A stretch of DNA of 64,000 bases, taken from Neltuma alba (Eukaryota; Streptophyta; Magnoliopsida; Fabales; Fabaceae). The notes beneath the pieces were generated by a model. The model searched no databases and was not told the DNA's origin. It saw nothing but the letters and a program-made list of their open reading frames with translations. The stretch covers positions 62,001 to 126,000 of the forward strand of contig NW_021637551.1 in the NCBI RefSeq assembly GCF_004799145.2, in the 5' to 3' direction. A program made the position numbers and the translations under genes. Below, in pieces: positions 12,616 to 24,305 of the stretch. Numbering within the stretch: the first letter of the stretch is position 1; each line of letters starts with the position of its first letter.

Positions 12616-12624
12616 TATATTCTG
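12616..12624 (+). repeat. right 9-bp target site duplication TATATTCTG
   Basis: This is the partner of 10582-10590. The two copies are identical, which suggests fairly recent insertion compared with the diverged arms. Confidence 0.9.
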
Positions 12625-12919
12625 CATTCCCAGTTCTGAGTTTTCTTTCAAAAAGAACTTTAATTAATATCCTATAAAAGTAATTTTAAAAAAAATCAAT
12701 CACAGACCTGCTACAAACATCTGAAAAAGACGTGCCTACTGCACGGGCCTTCCTCGTTCAGCCATCCCCACCACCCTGCACCCTGCACCCTCCACCCTGC
12801 ACCCTGCACCCTCCCCCCCTTCAGCTTCTGCTGCAAACCCTAGAACTCGCATTTTGTGGATTCTCCTTCTAAAGCTTATTTATTTATTTATTTCTCTAGT
12901 TTTCTCTACAGCAAACCCT

Positions 12920-13852
12920 ATGAATTTTCCACCGTCAAAACCCTCTCCGGTCACGACGCTTAATGGCAGCTCCGCCAACAGTACCAGCGTGAAGGCCGAA
13001 TGCAGCAACTGTGGCTTCAAAAACCGTTGGCTTCTGCACCACGTTCAGCTCCGCGGCGTCGATCGCCGCCTCTGCACCTCTTGCGTCCTCCGTCTTCATC
13101 CTTCTTCCTTCTGCCCCTCTTGCTTCGAATTTTTCGATCACCCTTTGTCTTCAACCTCCTCTGCCTCTGCCCATCGCTTCCTATCCTGTATAAAATGCTC
13201 CTCCCTCACCCACATTCGGTGCCTCCCTTCTCCTCCTCCTCCTCATTCCTCTTTTCTCTGTCCTCCCTGCTCCACTCCAAACTATTTCTTCTTCGACCTT
13301 GACAAACCCAACCCTGGCTTAACTAAAACTCGGCCTGTCCTTGATAAAAAGCTTTCCCTGGTGCTTCTCTGTGCCGCGAAGATCGCTTCTGCGTCCCTGA
13401 ACAAGGCTGTGACCGTGGCCAGAGCCAAAGCCGATAGGACCGTTAGGGAAGCTGCCTTGGCTCGCAAGAGAGCTAAAGAGGCATTGCAGAAATTCTCCGT
13501 AGTTCTCAAGGTTCGGCGTATCGAGGGTGCCGGGCGTGTTTCTGGGTCTAGGAACTTGGTAGCGAGGGATAGAGATAGATTCTGAAGGTTACTGATCCTG
13601 GACCGAAGTCTACCGGAAAAAACGAAGATTTTATTGGTTGTACAAGATTCCATAACACGCCTTCATTGTCGCCCCAGGATGTATCGTCTGTGACTGCTAA
13701 AGAGGCTGCTCAGAAAAATGTTGCTCCTGATTCTTTTGGGAGTCGTTGGACGACTGGTGGGGAGGATAAGTCTAAAATCGAAGGTAAATTAGGGAATAAT
13801 GAGCGTTTAGAGAGCAGCTATGGCACGATGGTTGATGTTAATTCTGGATGAA
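12920..13852 (+). CDS. PHD-like zinc-finger protein, C-terminal part in a shifted frame
   Basis: The ATG at 12920 opens 221 codons ending in TGA at 13583-13585. The N-terminal half has Cys pairs in the order CSNC, CTSC, CPSC, CIKC, then HIRC and CPPC (about residues 30-130), the spacing expected of a PHD or related cross-brace zinc finger. A basic, Ala/Lys/Arg-rich helix follows (about 150-205). From 13579 another frame stays open to 13851 and has a coding-like composition (PSLSPQDVSSVTAKEAAQ), so the original protein was probably about 90 residues longer and a frameshift near 13579 ended it early. The codon at 12854 is not used as a start because it is TTG, not ATG. I recognise the fold type but not a named gene; the role is unknown, perhaps chromatin-related by analogy with PHD fingers. 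Confidence 0.7.
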
Positions 13853-15845
13853 CTTTATTTGTTAGCTGAGAAAGGAATCCAAACTTACCAAGGTAAGAGA
13901 AGATGCACTGCCTCGCTAGCTTTGCTTGACATCTTTTCGTTCTTGACTATGTAGTCCATGCACATAGTTATTTGGTGAGGATTATGTACTTATATTTGAT
14001 TCCAATTACTCGGCAGTAATTAGTATTTGCATTTTGTTATCCGGTGAGGATCAGATGCCAATCCATCTTTATTGTCTTTCTGGATTCGGAATACGGGCCC
14101 CACATTTTTTATCATGTGTGTTCTTTTTTCTTCTCTTTTCTTTTTTTAATTTGGAAGGGAGAGGTATTAACGGCATGAAATTAGCAAACATTCTGGCTAA
14201 CAGTTCTTCATCGTTCTTATGAATTTTTCCCCATTGGCAAAGGTTGATGACTTAGGGCCCAGCAAATTTGATGTTTAAGCAGCCATGCGTTGCATACTAT
14301 AGACGTAGGGGACCTTGCTGGAGAAGTTGAACAAATTTGAATATTTCGAATATTTCCGTGAACGTAAGGCCCTACGGGTGCATGCTCACTCGCCTCTTGG
14401 CCTTTTTTAGCTATTTGCGACATTGTTATACACCATATCTGGAAACATTACGGTTCTCTTTCAGTGTGTACATCTGATTTCTGAGGCATTCTATATCGTG
14501 TTCTCGGTCATAATAGTCTCCGAGGCTTGCTGTTTCAGTCCCCACGTCAACTCCATTTACGCCATCCTTTGGGATCTATGACACTTCTCATATAATTATA
14601 AACGAATCTATTAGTGTTGTCGGTGAGGGTGATGCTCCGACAACATCCCCTATGGGTTTTATATATAAGAGGGCAGTTTTGGATCACAAACCAAGCTCTC
14701 TGCAGCTCAGCCAAAATCCCATACTGACCAGCAAAGAGCTTTGGGTTTGGACCATGACGACTGAACTCTGTATTACAGTTGCAGCAGAATATCCCTTGAT
14801 GCGGTCCACTGTACCCTTTTAGGGGCAATTGGAAGACTGCTGCATGATCAGAAACGCCGGTGCTCCTTCCACGTCAGAGGAGGCAGTCATTGAAATCCGT
14901 ATCCTTGCTCATGAATCAATCCCTTCACTTTACTCACTGCCTTTGCTCATGAGGATTTACCTGCCCTAGTGCGGTTCTGTAGCGTTCAATTTTCTTGTTC
15001 AGTGCCCCTTTCTCCGACTAAAATGGTGTATGGTCGGGCAAAACAAATTTTAGCTCAAACTACTAACATCATTTTCAAAACCTAAGTCACAGTTCATGTC
15101 ATATAGGAAATTAATGAAAGCATCGCACCTTTCATCACACATCTCAACTGCTACTGAGAGGGAGCATCATTATTCGCAAGGTAAGGAAAAGTTTACTGTT
15201 TAGAATATATGACCATACCAGTAATAAAAATAAATCAAATGTGATTGGAAGGTAGTGTTCTAATCAACAGATGAACAAAATAAAATTAAAATTAAAACTA
15301 GAGATAAATAACAGAACGATAAGACAACATGTGGAAAGTACAGAATATTTAATTTTATTTAGCGAAAATGAATTGATTTTGTGTTGTGCGTGCGCGTGAG
15401 CGTGAGCGTGAGTTAAAATGGCATATCCTAAAAGGATGAATTATTACTAAAAATGATGAATTCTCAGTAATAATCAAGTCTGAAATTGCATCGCAGAAAA
15501 AAGGACAAGAAGAGAGAGAGAGAGTATGCTGGTGGAACTTAAAACAGCATATCCTAAACCTGTTAAAAAAAGAAGAAGGAGAAAACATATTAGAAATATC
15601 CTTAAAAATGATGCATGATGATCTCCTCAGACTTTGCATTGATAGTGTTGGATGCTACCGCACTCGCTTATGGATTATGTTTCTTAACAATTGTCATTCC
15701 TATAGGCTGCAAAACGCCGGGAATTCTGTCTTCATCCCAAAATTGGGCCCCATGGACCATTGCTCAGACCACAGACATTCTGCAAGTACCAGATATTCCC
15801 GCCATATCCATTTCAAGGCTAAAAGACAAACTAAAAATTGACTAT
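13853..15845. other. intergenic, with a possible decayed coding relic near 14236-14420
   Basis: No intact gene was seen. On the plus strand at 14236-14420 one frame reads KVDDLGPSKFDV and then FEYFRERKALRVHAHSPLGL, interrupted by several stops. The composition is protein-like, but I could not match it to a family. An open frame on the minus strand at 14547-14828 has no recognisable domain. AG and GTGAGC short repeats occur near 15390 and 15510. Confidence 0.4.
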
Positions 15846-17849
15846 GGGTCCGTTTGGTAGGGCTTTTAGAGAGCTTAAAAGGAGCTTAAAAGCAGTGTAA
15901 GCCCGATTGGTCTAATGATCCTATTTGGTTAGGCTTAAAAAAAAAAGTAGCTTATGGAATTTAAGCTGATGAACGCACGTTCTGGCCCAAGCTATCTTTT
16001 GTGGCTTATTGGATCAGTGTAATGGCTTATTTTTTTACCGTTGAGATATCTGTCAGCTAGTCCCTCATTTCATCCTGAAGTCTTCGAAGTCCCTCATTTC
16101 TTTTTTCTTCCTGAAGTCTTCTTTCTTTTTTTCTTTCGCGTCTGCTCTCCATTCTCCGCGACCCGTGAGCCCTCATCCTACCTCCTCCGTCGCGTCATCG
16201 CCAGAACCACCGAGAGTTGCCGTGAGCTTCGTCGCGTCTCCTCCGTGAGGTCATCGTGTTGGGTGTGGCTTTGAGTGACCGAGAGCCTGGTCCTTCATGC
16301 GAGCTTGGAGGAGGTAGTGTTGATTGACTGGGTGAGGGACTTGTACGCTAACGGGAGTGTAGTCGACGCGGCAGATGCAAGGATTAAGGGTGAGTACGAT
16401 GAGGGAGACATGGAGATGATTTTGAAGCTTGGTTTAGCTTGTTGTCACCCTGATCCGCAGAGAAGGCCAACCATGAGGGAGGTCGATGTGCTTTTGTTGG
16501 GCGAGGAACTCGGGGCGGTGCCGGTGGAATCGTTGTCTGAGTTAGCTCACGGTGAGAGCAGCCTCGTGAATGGTGACGGCGACGAGGAATCACAAGAGGC
16601 GGCCCTACAGGGGACCACGCATGCGGTTTAACTCTGTTATTTTGTCTTGTGCTCTGTTTTGCTTTTAATAAGTAAATATTGTAATTAATGATTTATTATG
16701 GGGCAATGGATTCGTTAAACTTTTTATGAAGATTCCCAAGTCCGCCGAGGAAAAAAAGTTTTTGTAATTGCTGTTGTGATTAATTAATTTTTAAATTTGT
16801 AACTTATCTTTTTTTTTATATAGATTTTTTATGGCAATCGTTTTAAGGTTATAGTCCAAAAATTATTTTGTTTCTATTTACTACATATATTAAATAATTA
16901 AAACTTGAATTTAAACGGTTTTAGTCAAACCAGCTTCTGCCCGGGGATAAAAATTAGACGGTGCAATGGTAAGTACAATGCAAGGATATGTTCTGTATGT
17001 TCAACGTTAGCATTCAAGGTAGAGAGGTTGGTGAGGACACATTTGAGAATGGAATAAAGAAACTTGTCCTTCAAATATTGGGAGTTGGAATCTTGGAAAG
17101 AATATCTTTAGAGAAAGATCTACTTAATCACTAATCAAGACCCTAATCCAAATTAGACGTACAAATCATTCATAGTTTATCAATTAATTAATTATGTAAT
17201 ATTATTTTGTTTTACTTGTCAATTGGAGTTCAAAACTTTGTTATCCATTTAAATTATGTTTAGTTTTCAAAATTTGTAATATAACAATCTTTTTTTTCAT
17301 TTCTCTGATGCTTTCAAATTTAATTCACTCAATCAATTTCACTTCTTGTATTAAATTAATTTAAATTTATTGTATTATGTTAATATTTTTTTTATCATGT
17401 TGCACTTCATTTCTTACATATTTTTTATGATTTCTCTAAGTTCTTAATTCTAATTCACTCATTAAATTTTACTTCTTTATTATATCATCTCAATTCAATT
17501 TTTTCTTCTTTCACTTTATATTTAAAATAATTTTTATTTCTCTAAAATTTTAATATTTAATTCACTTATTCATATTAAATTATTTTAATTCATTGTATTA
17601 TGTCAAATTTTTTTTCCATTTTTTATTATTTATTAAAACTCATGTCCATTTTGGTCATTTTACAACCAAACTTACTTTTACTCAACCATAATCCAAACAA
17701 CTTTTTACCAATCTCACTTTTCAAACAGGCTTTTCTGAACTCCAATCCAAACACAATTCAGCTTATCCAATTTAGCTTTTATCCCACTTCACTTATTCAT
17801 AAGCTATTTTCAATAAGCAGTTTTTCCAATCGCTCATCCAAACGGGCAC
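15846..17849. mobile_element. ~2-kb inverted-repeat element carrying a kinase gene fragment
   Basis: The left end GGGTCCGTTTGGTAGGGC and right end GCTCATCCAAACGGGCAC are imperfect inverse copies, and the similarity continues inward as AGCTTA/TAAGCT-rich text. This GGGYCCGTTTGG type of end is typical of non-autonomous DNA transposons in plants. No convincing target duplication was found, so the superfamily (hAT or PIF/Harbinger) is open. The left half is GC-rich and holds a lectin receptor kinase fragment; the right half is AT-rich. Confidence 0.65.
16275..16631 (+). pseudogene. C-terminal fragment of a lectin-domain receptor kinase, captured by a transposon
   Basis: Residues from about VVLIDWVRDLYANGS through RIKGEYDEGDMEMILKLGLA to CCHPDPQRRPTMREV match the last subdomains (X-XI) and tail of plant L-type lectin receptor kinases. 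Everything upstream of subdomain X, including the ATP site and catalytic loop, is missing, so it cannot be an active kinase. It sits inside an inverted-repeat element, which points to gene-fragment capture (a Pack-type element). The frame remains open to the stop at 16629-16631 and is GC-rich compared with its AT-rich surroundings. Confidence 0.85.
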
Positions 17850-17897
17850 ATATATCATGTATGAGAGGTAATGGTAGAGTCAGGGAGTCAAATCTAT

Positions 17898-17961
17898 GGA
17901 TCGACGTTTCCTAGACCCTGCCCTTCTTCGGATCGACGTTTCCTAGACCCTGCCCTTCTTC
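17898..17961 (+). repeat. perfect 32-bp tandem duplication
   Basis: The unit starting GGATCGACGTTTCCTAG occurs at 17898-17929 and again at 17930-17961 with no difference. It is one of three perfect tandem duplications within 2.7 kb. Confidence 0.93.
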
Positions 17962-19303
17962 CTCCACAGCGCACAGACATAAATCCAAAATTTCAGGACG
18001 ACATCGGGAATCATATCACTAAGAAAGGGTTTCTGCCATCCTCAAGAGGACATGCGCAGTCCCACAGCAATTGCAACCATGGCTTAGGCAGTATGATCAG
18101 AAAAAGTCGACCATATGCTCTGGGTGACGGATAACGGCTTTACATGATTTTGAATGGTCATTGCCAGGTGCAAGAGATTTCACATGCAAGGTGTGTGGCG
18201 ATTAGTGATTAGGCGGGGAGATATTAAACCAAGGTAGCAACAAATTTTCAAAAACTAAGCATGCCATAAAACAAACCTCATACAATACAATGCGAATACA
18301 TAGGGAATACCAAGGGGAAACAGCTGTTTAACTTGGGCATTATACACAGCTAATCCTACAGGAGCCCAAAAAGCAAGAACTAGAGAACCAATCCTAACTG
18401 CATGACCGAATATCTAGGTAGCCAGACATTCCAAAAGCATAATCCATATAATCAAATATGATCACGAACATTTAGCCAGCGTCAGCTACAGGAGATACAA
18501 TCCCATTAGGTTTCTCTTTAAAATCACATCTAGAGACTACCTTCTGGGAATCAAGTCTAGGAACTCCATATCATGATTCTGTTCATAGTCAACTTCCGCC
18601 AGAAACTTACCTTGTAGTTGAGAAAAGCAATAAATCCTGAACGTCATAAAATTAAGAGTATCGGTTTCTTCAATCTGGTGCAATTGGTGTTTTCTGTCCA
18701 CTACTAAACTCTGTTTTTGGAGGATACAACCATCAATGAACAAAAGGCAATGCCGCGGCTTCTGGACGTGCATTCCACATGATCTTTGAACATTTTGACT
18801 TGAAAGACCACTGCTCAGACAGTACATAAACAGCACAGTGGATTATTAAATAACTTGCTTTGATGTTTATAATGCATACTTCCAGCACAGCAACATTCAG
18901 CCACATCCCGGACACTTGAGGACGTTTCAAACTTTCAATCAAAATATCCAAGGAGTTCGGTCTAGAACAATCTCCAAGCAAAGTATAAATTGTAGGAGAC
19001 AGAATGAGTTGTTCGTCCAATATAGATCACTATGGTGCATAGCAGGCCATAGTGGCAACCACAAACTCCGCAACTTCAATAATTGCAAACAATTTTATGG
19101 TATTGAGCATCTTGCAACTACTACGCCCAAGCACTGCTTTTGTTTCTGACTCAGACTGAATTAAAGGCTTCAGCTGTAAAAACAGATGTAGCACTCAAAA
19201 TACGGATACCATACTACAGTTCACTATTACTATCTATCTTTTGATTCGCTGAAAACTAAGGAGATTTATTAGAACGACTAGCCCAATGGGTTTTAAAGAT
19301 TCA
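17962..19303. other. 3' flank of the NYN pseudogene, no supported gene
   Basis: This region lies downstream of the minus-strand NYN locus and probably contains its 3' UTR. Short open frames on both strands show no domain or conserved composition. Confidence 0.45.
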
Positions 19304-19423
19304 GTAGCTTAGTTTTCTTTAGGAACTTTTTCACTACCACTACCAGTATTCTATGCATTTATTGTAGCTTAGTTTTCTTTAGGAACTTTTTCACTACCAC
19401 TACCAGTATTCTATGCATTTATT
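19304..19423 (+). repeat. perfect 60-bp tandem duplication
   Basis: The unit beginning GTAGCTTAGTTTTCTTTAGG occurs at 19304-19363 and 19364-19423 without a mismatch. It lies just beyond the 3' end of the NYN-like coding region. Confidence 0.95.
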
Positions 19424-19435
19424 TAGGCAGCGACA

Positions 19436-22068
19436 CTAAATCAGAGTTCGCTGAGGTAGGGTAATGGTAAGTGGTTGCCATCCTGACTGACGATGCATGA
19501 TCCATTTTTTATGCGCAATCACCATGTTCAAAATCTGAAGAACATCTCCCAAAGCAACATCTTTTAAGCACATATTCTTTATCACAGTACCTGCTTCATA
19601 TCTACAGAACAAACAGGAGTATCTAATAAGAACTCTGTGAGAACTTTCAGGAAGTGAAAACAAAATGAAGTAGAAGATCCTTACTTGCATTGAGTACCCA
19701 TTATTGCAAGTCTTCCAGAAGGAGTGGTTAAAAATTTTTGCATTTCATCCATATTTCTTTTGAGTGTTGATTGGGATTACCCCTATAGGATTTACACACT
19801 TCCAAAGTCTATCATTCTTACCAATATACAACTGCAAAGCACCTAAATTCTGTTTGACCACCATCTGTTGCTCAATAGCACTCTCCCAAGCTTCTTAACA
19901 TCAGTGTTGCTGCGGCGTTTAGGATCTCCGTAAGGATGCAATCAGTTATATTTGCCTCAGTTGGCATATCTTTTCATTTTTTAATGTGTTCAAGGCAAGC
20001 AAAACAACCCCTATAAGCCCTTGTACATATTCAGAAGGTTTGGGACATCCCGAAGATCCCCACATGCCATTACCAGGAGGGTTATTATTACCCATTGTGC
20101 CATAGATGTAGGTGGATATTCTGGACCATATGAGGGAGAAACGGTATAATTGGTGATTGTTCTGTACTGTATGTATTTTGTTCATCAATGACCTTACAGG
20201 GACGTGGAGCATTATTTATAGGATTATGTTTTGGCAATCCAGATATGTTCAGATTACCCATATCTGGCACATTTGTAAGTGGTCCTGAGGTGAAGTTGGG
20301 TCCACCAGTTCTTGGAGGCACTACTGAAGTTGCAAAAATGGGTATTTGTTGGATATTGATTGTTTGGAGCAAAAGCAGGTTGCATCGGATAACTGTTAGG
20401 TCTTAATGGCTGTGAATAAGGCATTTGGCGATTGACTGGTAGATTGCTGCTATTGCTCCATAACTGACCTGGACTACCATGCACAAAATTGGGAGCAGAT
20501 CCATTTGACCTGGACTACCATGCACAAAATTGGGAGCAGATCCATTTTGGGGAAACATGTGGGCTGTAGTTACCAGCTTGGTAAGAGTTTACAACTGCTA
20601 TGGTTTTCTTGAGGTCCAACTGGTTGGCTCGTCGCTCTGGGTCCATTTGGCTGACTAGGGCTTCTCCAATTTGTTTTACCCTGGTGTCTAGAATCTAATC
20701 CCCTTCCAGCATTTGGAAATTTATGGTTATGATTATGATTTCCTACATGAACTTCACCAAAGGAAACCCTTTGTTGCTTTGTCTGAACAGAACTAGAGAC
20801 TGGGATTTGTAAGGTGTCAGAACTCGATATGTTGCTATTGTTACCAAATTGTTGTGATTCACACCGTTGTTAGAGGAGGTCCTCCAGCTAAGAGACTAGT
20901 CCAAAGCCATACACTCTTGGCAGCTGCAACTAGGGGTGCAGATGCTTTCTGAGGCTGTGCAAGAAGGATATTATATCTCCTCATCCGCAATTGATGAAGT
21001 GCGTTAGAGAAGTCTCGATCACCAGAAATTAATAGATAATTAGCAGGTGCAGGATTATCCACGGCCCAAAACAGCATGTCAACAAGAATCTTTTTGTCGC
21101 TGGCGTCTTTAACACCTATGGCCAGAAATGGAAATGCCAGACAAACAAAATCAGATAAATCAGAAATTAAAGGTCGGGGTTATCTTCAATATGGAATTTG
21201 CAATTAAAAACACGCGGGAGAGAGGATACATCCAGTAATTACTACTTCACATCTTCACAAACCAGTGGAAATGAGCTAGGCATCAAATTTCAATGAACTT
21301 CTTTGTTATAATCAAGAGCGTCAAGTTTTACTGCCCTAAAGATCCATCGAATATCCACCTGATAATATAATAATTTCATGAAAAGGAGAGTGAAAAAGAC
21401 CTAGGAGACGGATATATGTAATCTGAACATATCTGGATTGCTTTCTATTGGGTGCGCTTCAGATTCACTCATGTATGAACATGACTATGCTATGAAATCA
21501 TCGAAATTTATTGAGAAGACGCGTAAAGACTCCAACCGTATGTGGCCAAAATTAGACGTACACACAAGCCCTGATTGATACCCCGGGGGGGGGGGATCTG
21601 CGTCGACTTGATCCTCCAACAGAAAAACCGACGACAATTAAGCGAACTAGATTCTAACTCGGGTAAAAGCCCCAAACGATACAAGGCAGGTCCCAGATAG
21701 AACATTCACAGTTTGGAAAAAAAAGCACATGCAACATAGTAGACGGAAAATAAGCAAAGGGCCGCAATCTAGTAATATCGTGGGCATAAGCATCAGAGAT
21801 ATACCAGCCGGAACATGGTTGAGGGAGATTCCGGTACTGGAGAGAGCGTGCTGTACAGAAGCAGTGATGCGAGTAGTATCGCCGTAGGCGGAGATGGAAA
21901 CGGGACCACAATAATTCATCTGAACCAGCGCCGAGCTGATGTTCTGGGCGATTGCGTGCGGATCACAGCCCTTGGGAACATGGCAGTTCTCGATGTCCCA
22001 CCACACACCGAAATCTTCGCCGACGAGTACTGTGCCTCCGCGTACGGCGTCGCTCCACCTCCGCCCAT
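19436..22068 (-). pseudogene. NYN / OST-HTH (LOTUS) domain protein gene, disrupted
   Basis: The layout matches plant NYN-domain proteins annotated as 'putative endonuclease or glycosyl hydrolase', relatives of animal MARF1. Exon 1 (22068-21805) holds the NYN N-terminus: VWWDIENCHVPKGCD with the metal-binding Asp, then SAYGDT. A splice at 21804/21115 continues to the second half, with the acidic LLISGDRDFSNALHQLR. A Pro/Asn/Gly-rich linker follows, then winged-helix OST-HTH segments (SEYVQGLIGVVLLALNTL near 20000; GDVLQILNMVIAHKKWI near 19500), with a small intron at 19602-19684. Lesions include a GT insertion near 22006, a shift near 20870, a stop near 20580, a 41-bp duplication at 20466-20547, a shift near 20340 and several one-base losses between 19740 and 19970. 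As written it cannot make the full protein. The family is expected to bind or cut RNA; that is known for relatives, not shown here. Confidence 0.87.
20466..20547 (+). repeat. perfect 41-bp tandem duplication inside the NYN coding region
   Basis: The unit beginning GACCTGGACTACCATGCAC is repeated at 20466-20506 and 20507-20547. Its length is not a multiple of three, so the duplication by itself shifts the reading frame of the linker region. Confidence 0.95.
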
Positions 22069-23665
22069 GTTCTCACTTCTCACGCTTCTGCGAATAGATC
22101 TCGATGACGATCAACCCTCCGATTACAATAATATACAGACACGCTGTACAGGTTCGTACTCTGACGATGGTGGGAGGGGTTAGAGGCTTAGAGCTGAGAA
22201 CTGGAGGGAGGGTTAGAGAGAGATGGAGAGGGCTGAGCGACTGTGCCTTACTTCTATGTTTTGTGGCTAATTTGGGGGTCTATAATGGACACACCTGTTT
22301 GCTTTGACGTATTTGCCCTTGTGTTATTTGGGCTTTCCCCCAAATTTCACAGCGGGACCGTAGACCAGCGGGAATTGCAGTATACAGAATTTTTTATACT
22401 ATACAAGTATATAATAAATAAATGAAAATTTACCATCTCTTTCTGTTCTCTCTCTCTCTCTCTCTCAGCGGTATAGAAATTTCTCTTGCCTTGTTATTTG
22501 AGTCAGTCTTTTCCCTTAAGTGGGGCTTGGTTGCGAACCATTGATTGGGTCAAGTGGCTAATCAGTCCTGGCTTCCGGCAACTGTGTAAAATTCAAATTT
22601 TGATTTTTTGAACGATAGGAAACGATGTTTGATGACACGGAAAGATAGAGATTCTTTTCTTAGCGACTGAACGGATGAGTGGCGAATTTTCTTGCAAGCG
22701 AAGCAAAAACTACGGAGGTTAATCTAAGGGGGTGGGTCAGGCGGATTCTCTGGCCTTTTGGTTCATCGAGTGAATGGCTGTGATTTCTCTTTTTTTTTTT
22801 TTTTTTAAGGTAACCGGGGAGTCTTGTCGCATGATTCTGTGCCTTACGTGACTTGTAAAATCCACGTATGTGCATAGTGTTCTTGACTTACTGGTAACAT
22901 GAATGGCACAATTTCTACTTGTCATTGATACGTTGTTGCTTCCAATCCTACGTAGAACAATTGCATGGCTAATCTGCTTGGATTAATAAGATTAATTAAC
23001 TCTATTATTTGTTAACGAGGTTTTTTTTCTTAAATCGCACGTTTTAGTTATTTGTATAAATACTGATCTTGTATTTAAAATTAAAGTTAACCTCTATACT
23101 AATTTCTATATATAGAACTTAGAATTGGAGCGAGGTTTTTTTTTAATTTTAAAAAAAAAAGAACAGAAACCCAAAATAAAATAAAAACAACAAACCAAAG
23201 GATTGAAATGCCAAACACTAATCATGCACTAGGATCCTAAAGTACTAAGAGGTGTGCAATTTTATTTGATATATTGTTGAGTATTAAGGATTTTTTTTTG
23301 GAGTTGCTTATACTAAATAATTATAAATACATTTACATAAGCAGAAAACAAAAAAAATTTCATACACTAACCTCATATTTGATAAATATAATTAAAAAAT
23401 TAGTTATAAATAATTTTACTGCTATTCCAAATAGCACAATTTGAAAAGGTAGCGTGTACCTACTCATATTAAGTCATTTTCGTTGATGTCCTTTGTGCTC
23501 TGCTTCCCCAGAATTTCAACGTTGCTGAGGCCCGCGTCCCAGAGCAACATGAGGCCATTATTCGCAGCCCATTCTTTCGCTTTGTAACGTGTACAGTGGC
23601 CCAGCGTGTGAATTAATGTGAACCCACTTGGGGGGTGGTTGAGATTTAGTTTCCATATTCTTCTT
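22069..23665. other. intergenic, upstream of the NYN locus
   Basis: No gene was seen. It includes a CT microsatellite near 22447-22468 and a poly-T run near 22790-22806. The first 200 bases may hold the NYN 5' UTR and promoter. Confidence 0.5.
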
Positions 23666-23805
23666 AAAAAGTGTTTGGATAAAAATAAAATCATAGTTTT
23701 AAAAATATTTTTATAGTATACGGAATAAGTATATGAAAGAGTTTGTCTCGATTTACAGAAAAGTGCTTCTGAGAAGTGCTTTTGATGTTGCCCAAACACT
23801 TTTTT
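23666..23805. mobile_element. small MITE with GTGTTTGG/CCAAACAC termini
   Basis: It is about 140 bp, beginning AAAAAGTGTTTGGATAAAAA and ending GCCCAAACACTTTTT as its inverse. The interior (ATACGGAATAAGTATATGAA, then TGTCTCGATTTA) resembles 9841-9992, so both belong to one family. The superfamily is uncertain. Confidence 0.65.
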
Positions 23806-23895
23806 TGAATTAGTTCCTTTCTTACCGTTATTAGACGTGAATGCAGGTAACTTCAATATTTAGATTTTTAATACTGAAATGCTATCTAGTTTAAA

Positions 23896-24305
23896 GAGAA
23901 AATAGAAAATGAAGACCCCTTAATATTAGAATTATGATTTGAGACTCTCAATTTAAAAATAACAAATAAGGACCGGGTTCCACTCTTGCAAATATAAAAT
24001 ATAGGTAAAATGTCTCTAAGCCAGATTGTGATATGATCTACTGAAGTTGTCATTCGCTAAACTGAACTTATCATTTCCTATAGTCAACTTCGTCACTTGA
24101 CATACCTCAATCAAGTTGTGATTTGGTCTACTGAAATTGTCACTTGTTAAAATGAGTTTGTCATCTGGCTTACGGGTATTTTAGACGTTTCACCATAATT
24201 TCATATTTGTAAAAGTGAAATCGAGTTCTTGTTTGTTATTTTTCAAATTAAAAGTCTCAAATCGTAATTTCACACATTATGAGGTTTTTATTTGCAATTT
24301 TTTCT
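23896..24305. mobile_element. fold-back MITE with ~125-bp inverted arms
   Basis: The left arm runs from about 23896 to 24015 (including ATTATGATTTGAGACTCTC) and the right arm from about 24185 to 24305 (including AAAGTCTCAAATCGTAATTTC). They are inverse copies with moderate divergence. The short middle carries imperfect repeats of a GATTGTGAT/TGGTCTACTGAA type. It encodes nothing, and no target duplication was identified. Confidence 0.65.

Noticed and set aside
13282..13653. 123-codon minus-strand frame
   Set aside because: It is a shadow of the zinc-finger coding region, with an Arg/Leu-rich composition typical of antisense frames.
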